Of a stretch of DNA of 5,248 nucleotides, positions 1-5,248 are shown piece after piece; the first letter of the stretch is position 1, and every line of letters starts with the position of its first letter. The position numbers and the translations under genes are program-made. The notes below the pieces were generated by a model. The model was not told where the DNA came from. It worked only from the letters and a program-made list of their open reading frames with translations, and made no database searches. Source of the DNA: Pseudomonadota bacterium (lineage in GTDB: Bacteria > Desulfobacterota > Desulfobaccia > Desulfobaccales > 0-14-0-80-60-11); NCBI GenBank assembly GCA_018897875.1, contig JAHIKF010000530.1:1-5248 (forward strand), read 5' to 3'.

Positions 1-804
1 GGACTTTTTCCCCATCCAGAGGGCCAGCAAATCCTGCTTGAGTTCCTGGGCGATGAAGCTTTCGAACTCGGCAATCTCCGTCAGCCGGGTGCTCACCTTG
101 ATCTGGCGGTCCTCATAATAATCCCCGATCTCGATGAGCCGGCGATAGACGTCCTTTTTCATACTGCCTTCCTGGCTGAGCCCGATCAATTCCAACTGGG
201 CCCCATGGATGGTGGCCATCTGGTTGATCATCTCCAGGGAGTCCTGGCTGATGTAGCTCTGGTCCAGGCAGGCCAGGATGCGGTTGATGGACTGCTCTTC
301 CTTGACCAGGAGCACCGAACAGCCGGCATCGTTTACCACCCGTTGGGGCACCGGCGCCGCGCCCTGCCAGAGGCATTGTCCGCCTCCGGTGCAGCCCAGG
401 ACGATGAGGTCGCTTTCCTCATTATGGGCTTCCGCCAGGATTTCCTGGACTTCATTGCCCGCCCTCAGGCGCACCTTCAGGTCTTTCTTGACCCCCCGCT
501 TGACCAACATCTCCTCCCAAAGCCCGGTTTTCAGGGGAACCCATTCATACTGCCATTTCTCCGGGGCGTAGGGCGACTCTTCTTCCCCCGCAGCCTTCAA
601 GAAGGTCTCCCGATAACGGTTCAAGACTCGGGGCAGGGGCTGATCCGGCGCCAGGTCGCCGTACCCTTGCAAATCCCTCCCTGCCGGAGCCGCGGACACG
701 GCCAGCAAGGTTACGTCAGCCCAGGTGTTCAAGGCCAACCGGATAACTTCCTGCAAGGCAAAGGCGCTATAAGGGTGCTCATCTCCGGCAAATAGAATTT
801 TCAT
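1..804 (-). CDS. Universal stress protein, tandem Usp domains (3' end cut by window edge)
   Basis: I translated this by hand from the ATG at 804-802; 268 codons stay open to the left edge, so the stop lies outside. Residues 1-168 form a Usp domain: the first strand KILFAGDEH carries the acidic residue (D8) that usually contacts nucleotide, followed by a helix like those of Usp proteins. The strand SDLIVLG (131-137) leads into a glycine-rich loop, and GCSVLLV (161-167) matches the family's last strand (usually CPVLVV). The ATP-binding pattern G-x2-G-x9-G-S/T is only half kept: G137 and G140 are present, but the distal G-S/T pair reads A150-P151. A second domain starts at about 173 (INRILACLDQS) and is incomplete here. 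A GAGG Shine-Dalgarno 8 bases upstream supports the start. It follows another Usp-like gene after 24 bp, so it is probably cotranscribed. Usp proteins are cytosolic and often bind ATP or AMP under stress or energy limitation; the exact role here is unknown. Confidence 0.88.
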   Translation of the reverse strand, partial: MKILFAGDEHPYSAFALQEVIRLALNTWADVTLLAVSAAPAGRDLQGYGDLAPDQPLPRVLNRYRETFLKAAGEEESPYAPEKWQYEWVPLKTGLWEEMLVKRGVKKDLKVRLRAGNEVQEILAEAHNEESDLIVLGCTGGGQCLWQGAAPVPQRVVNDAGCSVLLVKEEQSINRILACLDQSYISQDSLEMINQMATIHGAQLELIGLSQEGSMKKDVYRRLIEIGDYYEDRQIKVSTRLTEIAEFESFIAQELKQDLLALWMGKKS

Positions 805-812
805 GACGCATA

Positions 813-816
813 CCTC
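813..816 (-). promoter_or_regulatory. Shine-Dalgarno for the 804-1 Usp gene
   Basis: On the minus strand GAGG lies 8 bases before the ATG at 804. It sits in the 24-bp gap after the TGA of the preceding gene and supports the chosen start. Confidence 0.65.
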
Positions 817-828
817 GCTTTGTTCTCC

Positions 829-1620
829 TCAGCGCAACACCACCATCAGCGGGGCCTTTACCTGGGAGAGCCATTGGAGTTGAGGGCTGTCTTTCTTAAC
901 ATCCCGTTTTAGGCAGACGGCCACCAAGCCGTACTCTTTGTTGATCTCCGGCAGCGACTCGCCGGCCGTCAGGGCGGGAATTTCCTTGACGAACACCTGG
1001 CAGCCCGCAGTCTCCAATTCTTCCCTGGCGGCTACGACCTCCCGGCGCAGAGCCTCATCATAACCTGCCGGAGGCGGCACCCCCAGTTGGACCGGGGTTG
1101 GGCAGCCGGTCCATAATTTGCGGATCGCGGGAAGTAAGGCCTTTACCTCCGCCGGGTCCTGGCAGACCACCAGCAGTTGGTTGATTTTCCGCAAAATCCT
1201 CAGCCAGATCAGCGGGGTCCCGAGATGCTGATAGAATTTCTGGTGGAGCCGGTGGTGGATGTTGGCCGGCGTGAAGGGATAGGGCGCGCCCTCCACGTAG
1301 AGGTCGAAGGGCTCGTGCTCCATAATCTTGAGAAGCTCGTATTCCCGGTCTCCATAGAGCACCCGAGGTTCATGCAGGCTGGGGCAGGAATCCATCTCCG
1401 AGGCCAGCATCTCCTGGATCTCCTCCTTGCCGCTGGCCAAGACTTCCCTCTCCCAGGTGCGCCGTACCCAGCCCAAGCCGGTGGTGGGCACCTCCGACGG
1501 CGGCTGTTTCACATAGACCGGGTAAAGTTCCATATCGACCAGGTTGCCCAATTGGCAGGCGTAGCGGATGGCCATGCTGGAGACCAGGTCAACTTCTATG
1601 GCTACCAGGGTTTTGATCAT
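829..1620 (-). CDS. Divergent tandem Usp-like protein without nucleotide-binding loop
   Basis: This is a 263-residue protein with two degenerate Usp-like halves. The first half opens with MIKTLVAIEVD and a helix, then the strand MELYPVYVK (30-38), a later strand FDLYVEGAPY (105-114) where Usp proteins have DLIVMG, and a closing strand TPLIWLR (135-141). The second half starts at INQLLVVCQD (146-155), has GLVAVCLKRD (231-240) and ends in APLMVVLR (256-263), the place of the usual CPVLVV. Neither half has the G-x2-G-x9-G-S/T ATP loop, so this may be a non-nucleotide-binding or regulatory Usp. The frame extends 8 codons upstream to a GTG at 1644, but the ATG at 1620 has a GGAG 8 bases before it and begins exactly at the first beta strand, so I prefer it. 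It lies 37 bp after the receiver gene and 24 bp before another Usp gene. Assignment to the Usp fold is by pattern; function is unknown. Confidence 0.8.
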   Translation of the reverse strand: MIKTLVAIEVDLVSSMAIRYACQLGNLVDMELYPVYVKQPPSEVPTTGLGWVRRTWEREVLASGKEEIQEMLASEMDSCPSLHEPRVLYGDREYELLKIMEHEPFDLYVEGAPYPFTPANIHHRLHQKFYQHLGTPLIWLRILRKINQLLVVCQDPAEVKALLPAIRKLWTGCPTPVQLGVPPPAGYDEALRREVVAAREELETAGCQVFVKEIPALTAGESLPEINKEYGLVAVCLKRDVKKDSPQLQWLSQVKAPLMVVLR

Positions 1621-1628
1621 GGGGTGTA

Positions 1629-1632
1629 CTCC
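1629..1632 (-). promoter_or_regulatory. Shine-Dalgarno that decides the start at 1620
   Basis: Minus-strand GGAG is followed by 8 bases and then the ATG at 1620. It lies inside the longer GTG-initiated version of the frame (start 1644), whose own upstream bases show no comparable site. This favours the shorter protein. Confidence 0.65.
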
Positions 1633-1657
1633 TGTATCATTCACTTGCAGATGGCCC

Positions 1658-2044
1658 TCACGCCGCCGCGCCTTTGATCTTGGCCGCGGCCCGATTCACC
1701 ACCTCCTGGATCTCGCTCAACTTGAACGGCTTGGCGATGAAGTCGAAGACCCCTTTCCGGAAAGACTGCTTGGCGGTCTCCATGGTGGCAAAGCCGGTGA
1801 TGACGATGACCTCGGTTTGGGGATGCTGCTTCTTGACTTCCTCCAGAAACCGCATGCCGTCGATTTCCTTCATCTTCAGGTCGGTGATGACGATGTCGTA
1901 GGAAGTCTGGTGAATCTGATGCATGGCCTCTACGCTCTGGATGAAGGTATCCACTTCGTAACCCAGTTTCTCCAGGGCCGGTTTCAGACGTTTGCAGACG
2001 ATGGGCTCATCGTCCAGAACCAAAATCTTAAGTTGGTCTTTCAT
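1658..2044 (-). CDS. Single-domain response regulator (CheY-like receiver, no output domain)
   Basis: This 128-residue protein is a complete receiver domain and nothing else. The acidic pair D11-D12 (VLDDEP) binds Mg2+, D55 in VITDLKM is the phospho-acceptor, T83 in VITGFAT is the switch Thr, and K105 in IAKPF is the conserved Lys; F102 sits at the aromatic switch position. The sequence style (DLKMKEIDGMRFLEEV, then VITGFATMETA) is closest to receivers of the NtrC/AtoC type, but no AAA+ or DNA-binding domain follows: the protein ends at GAAA after the last helix. It probably acts by protein-protein contact or as a phosphorelay carrier in the cytoplasm. No histidine kinase gene is in the window. 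It starts 9 bp after the PEP-synthase-like gene, with a strong AGGAGGG overlapping that gene's stop, so the two are likely translationally coupled and functionally linked. Confidence 0.96.
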   Translation of the reverse strand: MKDQLKILVLDDEPIVCKRLKPALEKLGYEVDTFIQSVEAMHQIHQTSYDIVITDLKMKEIDGMRFLEEVKKQHPQTEVIVITGFATMETAKQSFRKGVFDFIAKPFKLSEIQEVVNRAAAKIKGAAA

Positions 2045-2048
2045 GTTT

Positions 2049-2055
2049 CCCTCCT
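2049..2055 (-). promoter_or_regulatory. Shine-Dalgarno of the receiver gene overlapping the upstream stop codon
   Basis: The minus strand reads TTAGGAGGGAAACATG. The AGGAGGG site shares two bases with the TAG stop (2056-2054) of the PEP-synthase-like gene and sits 4 bases before the receiver ATG. Ribosomes finishing the upstream gene would be placed on this site, so coupled translation is likely (inference). Confidence 0.75.
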
Positions 2056-4597
2056 AAGCCGGAGTGTTTTGCTCAAAGAAAGCCTCCACGAATTCCGGGA
2101 TGTCCTCATCGCTCCGCAACTGAATATCCAACTGGCGGGTGAACCCGATGAGGCGGCCCAGAACCCGGAGGCGGTGTTCCTGGTCTTCCCGGGGCAGATG
2201 GAGAACCTTGGCCACTACCAGGTCTCCCTTGGTGTCCACCTTGAAATGATAGTGGGACAGGATATTGGCCAGCAGTTGAGCCCTCCGTGAACGCCGGGTC
2301 AGGTCGGTGACCCCGCCCACGAACCGGAAGTAGATGTGATTCCGCTGCGGATCGGGATCTATTCTGGCGTCCACCAGATTGAAGTGGTAGCCCAGCCGCA
2401 GGTGAAGATTCATATAGGTTTCGGTGATCACCGCCAGGTTGAACCCGGAAACGGTGGCGGCCCCCGGTGTTTCGGCCCAGGTCTTGGAGAGGCTGGACAT
2501 CATCCCCTTGAAATCAACGGGGACGGGTTCCGTGCTCCAGACCCCGGGGCCGGAGAGCCCTTCCCACAGCGCCTTCATGGGCGCTGAGCGGATCTGTTCT
2601 GGATACAGGTTGCTCCCTGCAGCTTCGGGGGCAATTCCACCGCCCAGGTCAAGGATTTTCAAGCCCAGGGGAATATCGGAGACCAGGGTAAAGATATGGA
2701 CTCCTTTGAAGCGCTTCACCAACCCGGGCAGGTCCATGAGCTCTTCCACGGCCTTCTCATGGATAAACCTGATGACGTCGTGGACAGACCGGCAGCCTGG
2801 TGGGTTAAAATCCGGGGCCGTGGGATCAATGAGGTGCAAGGGGGCGATGCGGCTCAAAAGCCGGCGCAGCAGCCGGAACTCAGGGGCGTCTTCAAAGGCC
2901 AGAGATTGCACCAGCTCATACTGCAGCAACTCGTTCACCCGTCCGTCATAGACGATACGACCCTTGGTATCCACCGTAATCTGCATACCTTCTTTCAAAA
3001 ACTCCGTGGCGCCTTCTACCCCCACCAGGGTGGGCACCCGGAACTCCCGGGCGATGGTGGCCAGGTGCCCCGCCGCGGAACCCCGCTCGGCAATGATGGC
3101 CGCGGCCCGGGGGACAATGCGGGCCAGCCAGGGGGCCGTGTACTTAGTTACCAGCACCGCGCCCTCCGGGAAGCGGTTCATATCTAGGTCGGAAGAGACC
3201 TGGGCCACCACCCCGGCCCCCACCCCGGCATGGGCCACCACCCCGGTGTCCCGGAGGAGAACGGGATACTGGGCGCAACTTTCACAAATATCCTGCTTTG
3301 GCGGCGCGGCGACCTTGGGGAACAGCAGCCCCCGGGACTGGAGGATGAAGCATTGGCCGTTCTGGTCCACGGCCCACTCAACTTCCTGGGGCCGCTTGAA
3401 GTAGCGCTCCAACGTCAAGGCCCAGCGCACCAGTTGGTGGACCTGGCCTTCCGAAAGCGTGGCCGCCTCCCGCTCTTCCTGGGGCACCTGCGCCACCTCT
3501 TCCCCCCCACCGGTCTGCGGCCTCACCAGGGTCTTTTTGGCGGCGATCTCCTGGCGGCGAATGCGGTGGGGATAGACCCTTTCCACCACAAAGCGGTCCA
3601 CCAACCCCCGGCCCTCCGCCACCGTGCGACCCAGTCCCCAGGAGGCATAAACCACCAGGCAGTCGCACTCTTCCGCACTGATGTCCAGGGTATGCATCAG
3701 CCCGCTGACCCGGCTGGGCACTATTTCCTGGGCCAGAACCGCCATGGCCGCTTCTTCCCCCAGCATCCCCATCTTTTGCCGGTATACCAGGGCTTCGGGC
3801 GAATAGAGGCTGGCCAGCACTTTCTTATATGCCTGGATGACTCCCCGGGGAGGCACGTTGAGCAGGCTTTCGTGCAACCCGGCAAAGGTCAGTTCCCCGT
3901 CCTCCCCGTAAGCGCTGCTCCGGATGGCCCAATAAGCTCCACCTTTTCCCGCCTGGCGTTTGATCTCCGTGGCTGCTTCCTGGGGCACCACCCCGGCCAG
4001 GATGCTGTATTGAATCTGGCGTGAGGTCTGCCGTTCGTCTTGCTCTCCCGCCGCCCAGGACTCCAGCCAGGCATGGATGCGCTCCTCCAACTGGTTGTGG
4101 TCCAGGAAAAGGCGATAGGCTCGGGTGGTGATGACGAAGCCGGGGGGCACCGGCAGCTGCAAGTTCTGAATGATTACCGCCAGGTTGTTGGCTTTGCCGC
4201 CGGTGAGTTCCGGGCGGTCCAGGGGAGCCTCAGCCAGGGAAACGATGCGCGGCATCTCGCCGGCCAGGCTGAGCCGCCCCCTGAGCTCCGACTCCAGGGG
4301 AACAAAAATGCGGTCCAGAGTAGGGTGAAGCTCGAGATAGCGGCCAGAGGTAATGAGATTCAGTCCTTGCACCATATGCAGCAACCGGGTGTGCATCTCG
4401 TCGATGGTATCCGCCAGGTACTTGCGGTCGAAGATATATTCGCCGCCGGATTTCTCTCCCAAATCGGCAATAAGTTCCATAACCCGCTGATGGTTCTGCA
4501 ACAACTCCTGAAAGTGCTCAAAGATCTCCGGAAAGGCCACCAAGCCTGGCTTGGGCCTCTTTATCCGCTTCCAGAGGTCATGGAGATATTGCAACAT
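2054..4597 (-). CDS. PEP synthase/PPDK-like phosphotransferase with atypical C-terminus
   Basis: This is an 847-residue cytosolic protein. Residues 1-118 are a helix-rich N-terminal region of unknown role. Residues about 125-425 are a PPDK_N ATP-grasp domain: TGGKANNLA (132-140), PPGFVIT (151-157), AIRSSAYGEDG (224-234), FAGLHESLLNV (238-248), the segment EIVPSRVSGLMHT (291-303), WGLGRTVAEG (320-329), and VEWAVD...FILQSR (406-422), with R226, E407 and Q420 at the expected nucleotide/metal positions. Residues about 476-552 are the swivelling phosphohistidine domain with H511 in AAGHLATIARE and VPTLVG after it. The canonical PEP/pyruvate TIM barrel and its GSNDLTQ-type signature are not seen; residues 571-847 are a different region (HLIDPTAPDF, FRFVGGVTDL, KGDLVVAKV) that I recall only from uncharacterised PEP-synthase-like proteins of Desulfobacterota. 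ATP-to-His phosphorylation is therefore likely, but the final acceptor is unknown; calling it ppsA would over-state the evidence. The start has only a weak GGA before it, but no other start codon lies upstream in frame. Confidence 0.9.
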   Translation of the reverse strand: MLQYLHDLWKRIKRPKPGLVAFPEIFEHFQELLQNHQRVMELIADLGEKSGGEYIFDRKYLADTIDEMHTRLLHMVQGLNLITSGRYLELHPTLDRIFVPLESELRGRLSLAGEMPRIVSLAEAPLDRPELTGGKANNLAVIIQNLQLPVPPGFVITTRAYRLFLDHNQLEERIHAWLESWAAGEQDERQTSRQIQYSILAGVVPQEAATEIKRQAGKGGAYWAIRSSAYGEDGELTFAGLHESLLNVPPRGVIQAYKKVLASLYSPEALVYRQKMGMLGEEAAMAVLAQEIVPSRVSGLMHTLDISAEECDCLVVYASWGLGRTVAEGRGLVDRFVVERVYPHRIRRQEIAAKKTLVRPQTGGGEEVAQVPQEEREAATLSEGQVHQLVRWALTLERYFKRPQEVEWAVDQNGQCFILQSRGLLFPKVAAPPKQDICESCAQYPVLLRDTGVVAHAGVGAGVVAQVSSDLDMNRFPEGAVLVTKYTAPWLARIVPRAAAIIAERGSAAGHLATIAREFRVPTLVGVEGATEFLKEGMQITVDTKGRIVYDGRVNELLQYELVQSLAFEDAPEFRLLRRLLSRIAPLHLIDPTAPDFNPPGCRSVHDVIRFIHEKAVEELMDLPGLVKRFKGVHIFTLVSDIPLGLKILDLGGGIAPEAAGSNLYPEQIRSAPMKALWEGLSGPGVWSTEPVPVDFKGMMSSLSKTWAETPGAATVSGFNLAVITETYMNLHLRLGYHFNLVDARIDPDPQRNHIYFRFVGGVTDLTRRSRRAQLLANILSHYHFKVDTKGDLVVAKVLHLPREDQEHRLRVLGRLIGFTRQLDIQLRSDEDIPEFVEAFFEQNTPA
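3201..3246. repeat. 16-bp direct repeat inside the PEP-synthase-like gene
   Basis: TGGGCCACCACCCCGG occurs at 3201-3216 and again exactly at 3231-3246, with a 30-bp period that keeps the frame. It encodes the GVVA-x-AGVG-GVVA stretch (residues 452-465) at the entry to the swivelling His domain. It probably reflects a local in-frame duplication in a glycine/valine-rich segment. Confidence 0.7.
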
Positions 4598-4659
4598 TTG
4601 ATCCAGTTTTCGGTTTTCGGTTTTTGGGTAAAAAATCCCTTCTGCCCTCTTCCCCTTAT
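4598..4659. other. 62-bp intergenic gap, AT-richer, no clear promoter or terminator
   Basis: This gap separates the TAA of the membrane protein gene from the ATG of the PEP-synthase-like gene and is visibly richer in A and T than the coding DNA. It holds a purine run (AAGGGGAAGAGGG on the minus strand) and a short tandem repeat. I see no convincing -35/-10 pair, sigma-54 site or stem-loop followed by T's. It is the widest gap in the window, so an internal promoter is possible but not shown. Confidence 0.6.
4605..4625. repeat. Short 7-bp tandem repeat just upstream of the PEP-synthase-like start
   Basis: The plus strand has AGTTTT then CGGTTTT then CGGTTTTT, about three copies of a 7-bp unit (CCGAAAA on the minus strand). 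It ends 8 bases before the ATG at 4597, in the ribosome-binding region, where the usual Shine-Dalgarno is weak. Confidence 0.55.
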
Positions 4660-5248
4660 TTAATGTCCGCCTCCACCTTTGAAGAGGTAGCCCATGGCAA
4701 ACCCGGTGACAATGGCAATGATTACCGCCAAAATACCATAAGTGGCGCCGTGCTCATAAGCCAAAGATGCCAGCATGGCCGGAAACCCCACCATGGCCAC
4801 TTTCAGGTCGCTACACTGCTTGGCGATTACCTGGCCTCCCTGAACCACCGTGAGGCAAACCCGGTAAGCGCCGGGTTTAACTTTGGTAGGAAGGGGAAAA
4901 GCCCCCGTCACCGTCTGAGAATCGCCTGAACCGCCCTTTACTTTAAGGGTTCCGGGGAAAATGGCGTACACCTCTTCGCTTTCCTTGAGTTGGAAAAACT
5001 GGTCCAGGAACATTTCTCGCTCCCGCTGCTCCACCCGGCCGGCGAACCGAATCTGCTTCTTCAGGGCCGGATAACCCCAGGTGGCTTCTTCCGGGGGGAC
5101 TTTCAACAAGGGGGGGGTGGTGCTCGAGGCAAGGTATAGGGACGGAGCTCCTTGCACCTCCAATCCTCCCACGTTCATCCACAGGCCGCCGCGCCGTCCT
5201 TTGCGCATGAGGTGTTCCGTCGCCGCCGGCCCGGTAATCTCGATCACC
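4660..5248 (-). CDS. TIGR02186 / Alph_Pro_TM-type membrane-anchored protein (5' end cut)
   Basis: This is the C-terminal 195 residues of a longer protein; the frame is open to the right edge and the GTG at 5247 is probably not the real start. The visible part begins with VIEITGPAATEHLMRKG, followed by GGLWMNV (20-26) and APSLYLASS (34-42). This is the order (ITGP..., R-K, GxWxN, vPsfYavas) I associate with the TIGR02186 / PF09608 family. A beta-rich stretch (VTGAFPLP, then PGAYRVCLTVVQGGQVI) follows, and one transmembrane helix at about 168-189 (ATYGILAVIIAIVTGFAMGY) ends in a short tail KGGGGH. By analogy the bulk is extracytoplasmic, with the C-terminus as anchor and an expected signal peptide outside the window. 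Family members often neighbour TauE/SafE (TSUP) sulfite/sulfur-compound exporters; none is visible here. Two cysteines (C131, C145) could pair. Molecular function is unknown. Confidence 0.8.
   Translation of the reverse strand, partial: VIEITGPAATEHLMRKGRRGGLWMNVGGLEVQGAPSLYLASSTTPPLLKVPPEEATWGYPALKKQIRFAGRVEQREREMFLDQFFQLKESEEVYAIFPGTLKVKGGSGDSQTVTGAFPLPTKVKPGAYRVCLTVVQGGQVIAKQCSDLKVAMVGFPAMLASLAYEHGATYGILAVIIAIVTGFAMGYLFKGGGGH

Noticed and set aside
205..795. Open plus-strand frame of 196 codons
   Set aside because: It lies wholly antisense to the Usp gene at 804-1, which has a Shine-Dalgarno and Usp motifs; the plus-strand translation shows no domain pattern.
1621..1644. GTG at 1644 as the start of the Usp-like gene
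   Set aside because: It adds 8 residues before the first beta strand, lacks a Shine-Dalgarno, and contains the GGAG that serves the ATG at 1620.
1568..2290. Open plus-strand frame of 240 codons
   Set aside because: It is antisense across the receiver gene and parts of both neighbours; it crosses gene boundaries and has no recognisable motif.
2600..2620. GSNL at residues 661-664 as the PEP-utilizer signature GSNDLTQ
   Set aside because: The Asp and the following L-x-Q are missing and the flanking barrel motifs are absent.
2609..2653. ILDLGGG at residues 648-654 as an S-adenosylmethionine-binding motif
   Set aside because: No other methyltransferase motifs follow and the surrounding strand-helix order does not fit; a chance resemblance is likelier.
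3378..3668. Minus-strand frames inside the PEP-synthase-like gene (also 3184-3381 and 3889-4074)
   Set aside because: They are out-of-frame readings of a gene with clear domain motifs in its own frame; low-complexity Gly/Arg/Pro content.
3230..4024. Open plus-strand frame of 264 codons, and the one at 4040-4663
   Set aside because: Both are antisense to the ATP-grasp region of the PEP-synthase-like gene, rich in Pro, Gly, His and Gln as expected of shadow frames in GC-rich DNA.
4626..4639. GGGTAAAAAATCCC as a terminator stem
   Set aside because: Only three G-C pairs could form around an A-rich loop, with no T-run after it; too weak to call.

Overview
The window is a run of five genes, all on the minus strand and closely spaced, so transcription runs from right to left. 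It looks like one accessory or stress-type operon from a GC-rich anaerobic bacterium. The protein styles suggest Desulfobacterota (former Deltaproteobacteria; a Desulfobacca- or Syntrophobacter-like lineage). That placement is inferred from remembered family resemblance, not from any marker gene in the window.

In transcription order: (1) 5248-4660, the C-terminal part of a membrane-anchored protein of the TIGR02186 / Alph_Pro_TM type, cut by the right edge. (2) An AT-richer 62-bp gap with a 7-bp tandem repeat. (3) 4597-2054, an 847-residue protein related to PEP synthase and pyruvate phosphate dikinase. It has a helical N-terminus, a well-kept ATP-grasp domain and a swivelling phosphohistidine domain, but no recognisable PEP/pyruvate TIM barrel; about 275 residues of a different C-terminal region take its place. 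(4) 2044-1658, a stand-alone receiver (response regulator without output domain), whose Shine-Dalgarno overlaps the stop codon of the preceding gene. (5) 1620-829 and (6) 804-1, two divergent tandem-domain universal stress proteins; the second runs off the left edge and was missed by simple ORF listing because its stop lies outside the window.

The first and second items together with the receiver and the two stress proteins suggest a signalling or energy-stress module. An ATP-dependent histidine phosphotransferase of unknown acceptor sits directly beside an orphan Asp receiver, followed by two proteins of the ATP/AMP-sensing Usp fold, and preceded by a protein whose family usually accompanies TauE/SafE-type exporters. 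No histidine kinase, mobile element, RNA gene, CRISPR array or clear promoter or terminator is visible. The whole plus strand consists of antisense shadow frames. The most interesting item is the PEP-synthase-like protein with its replaced acceptor domain, coupled to the receiver.
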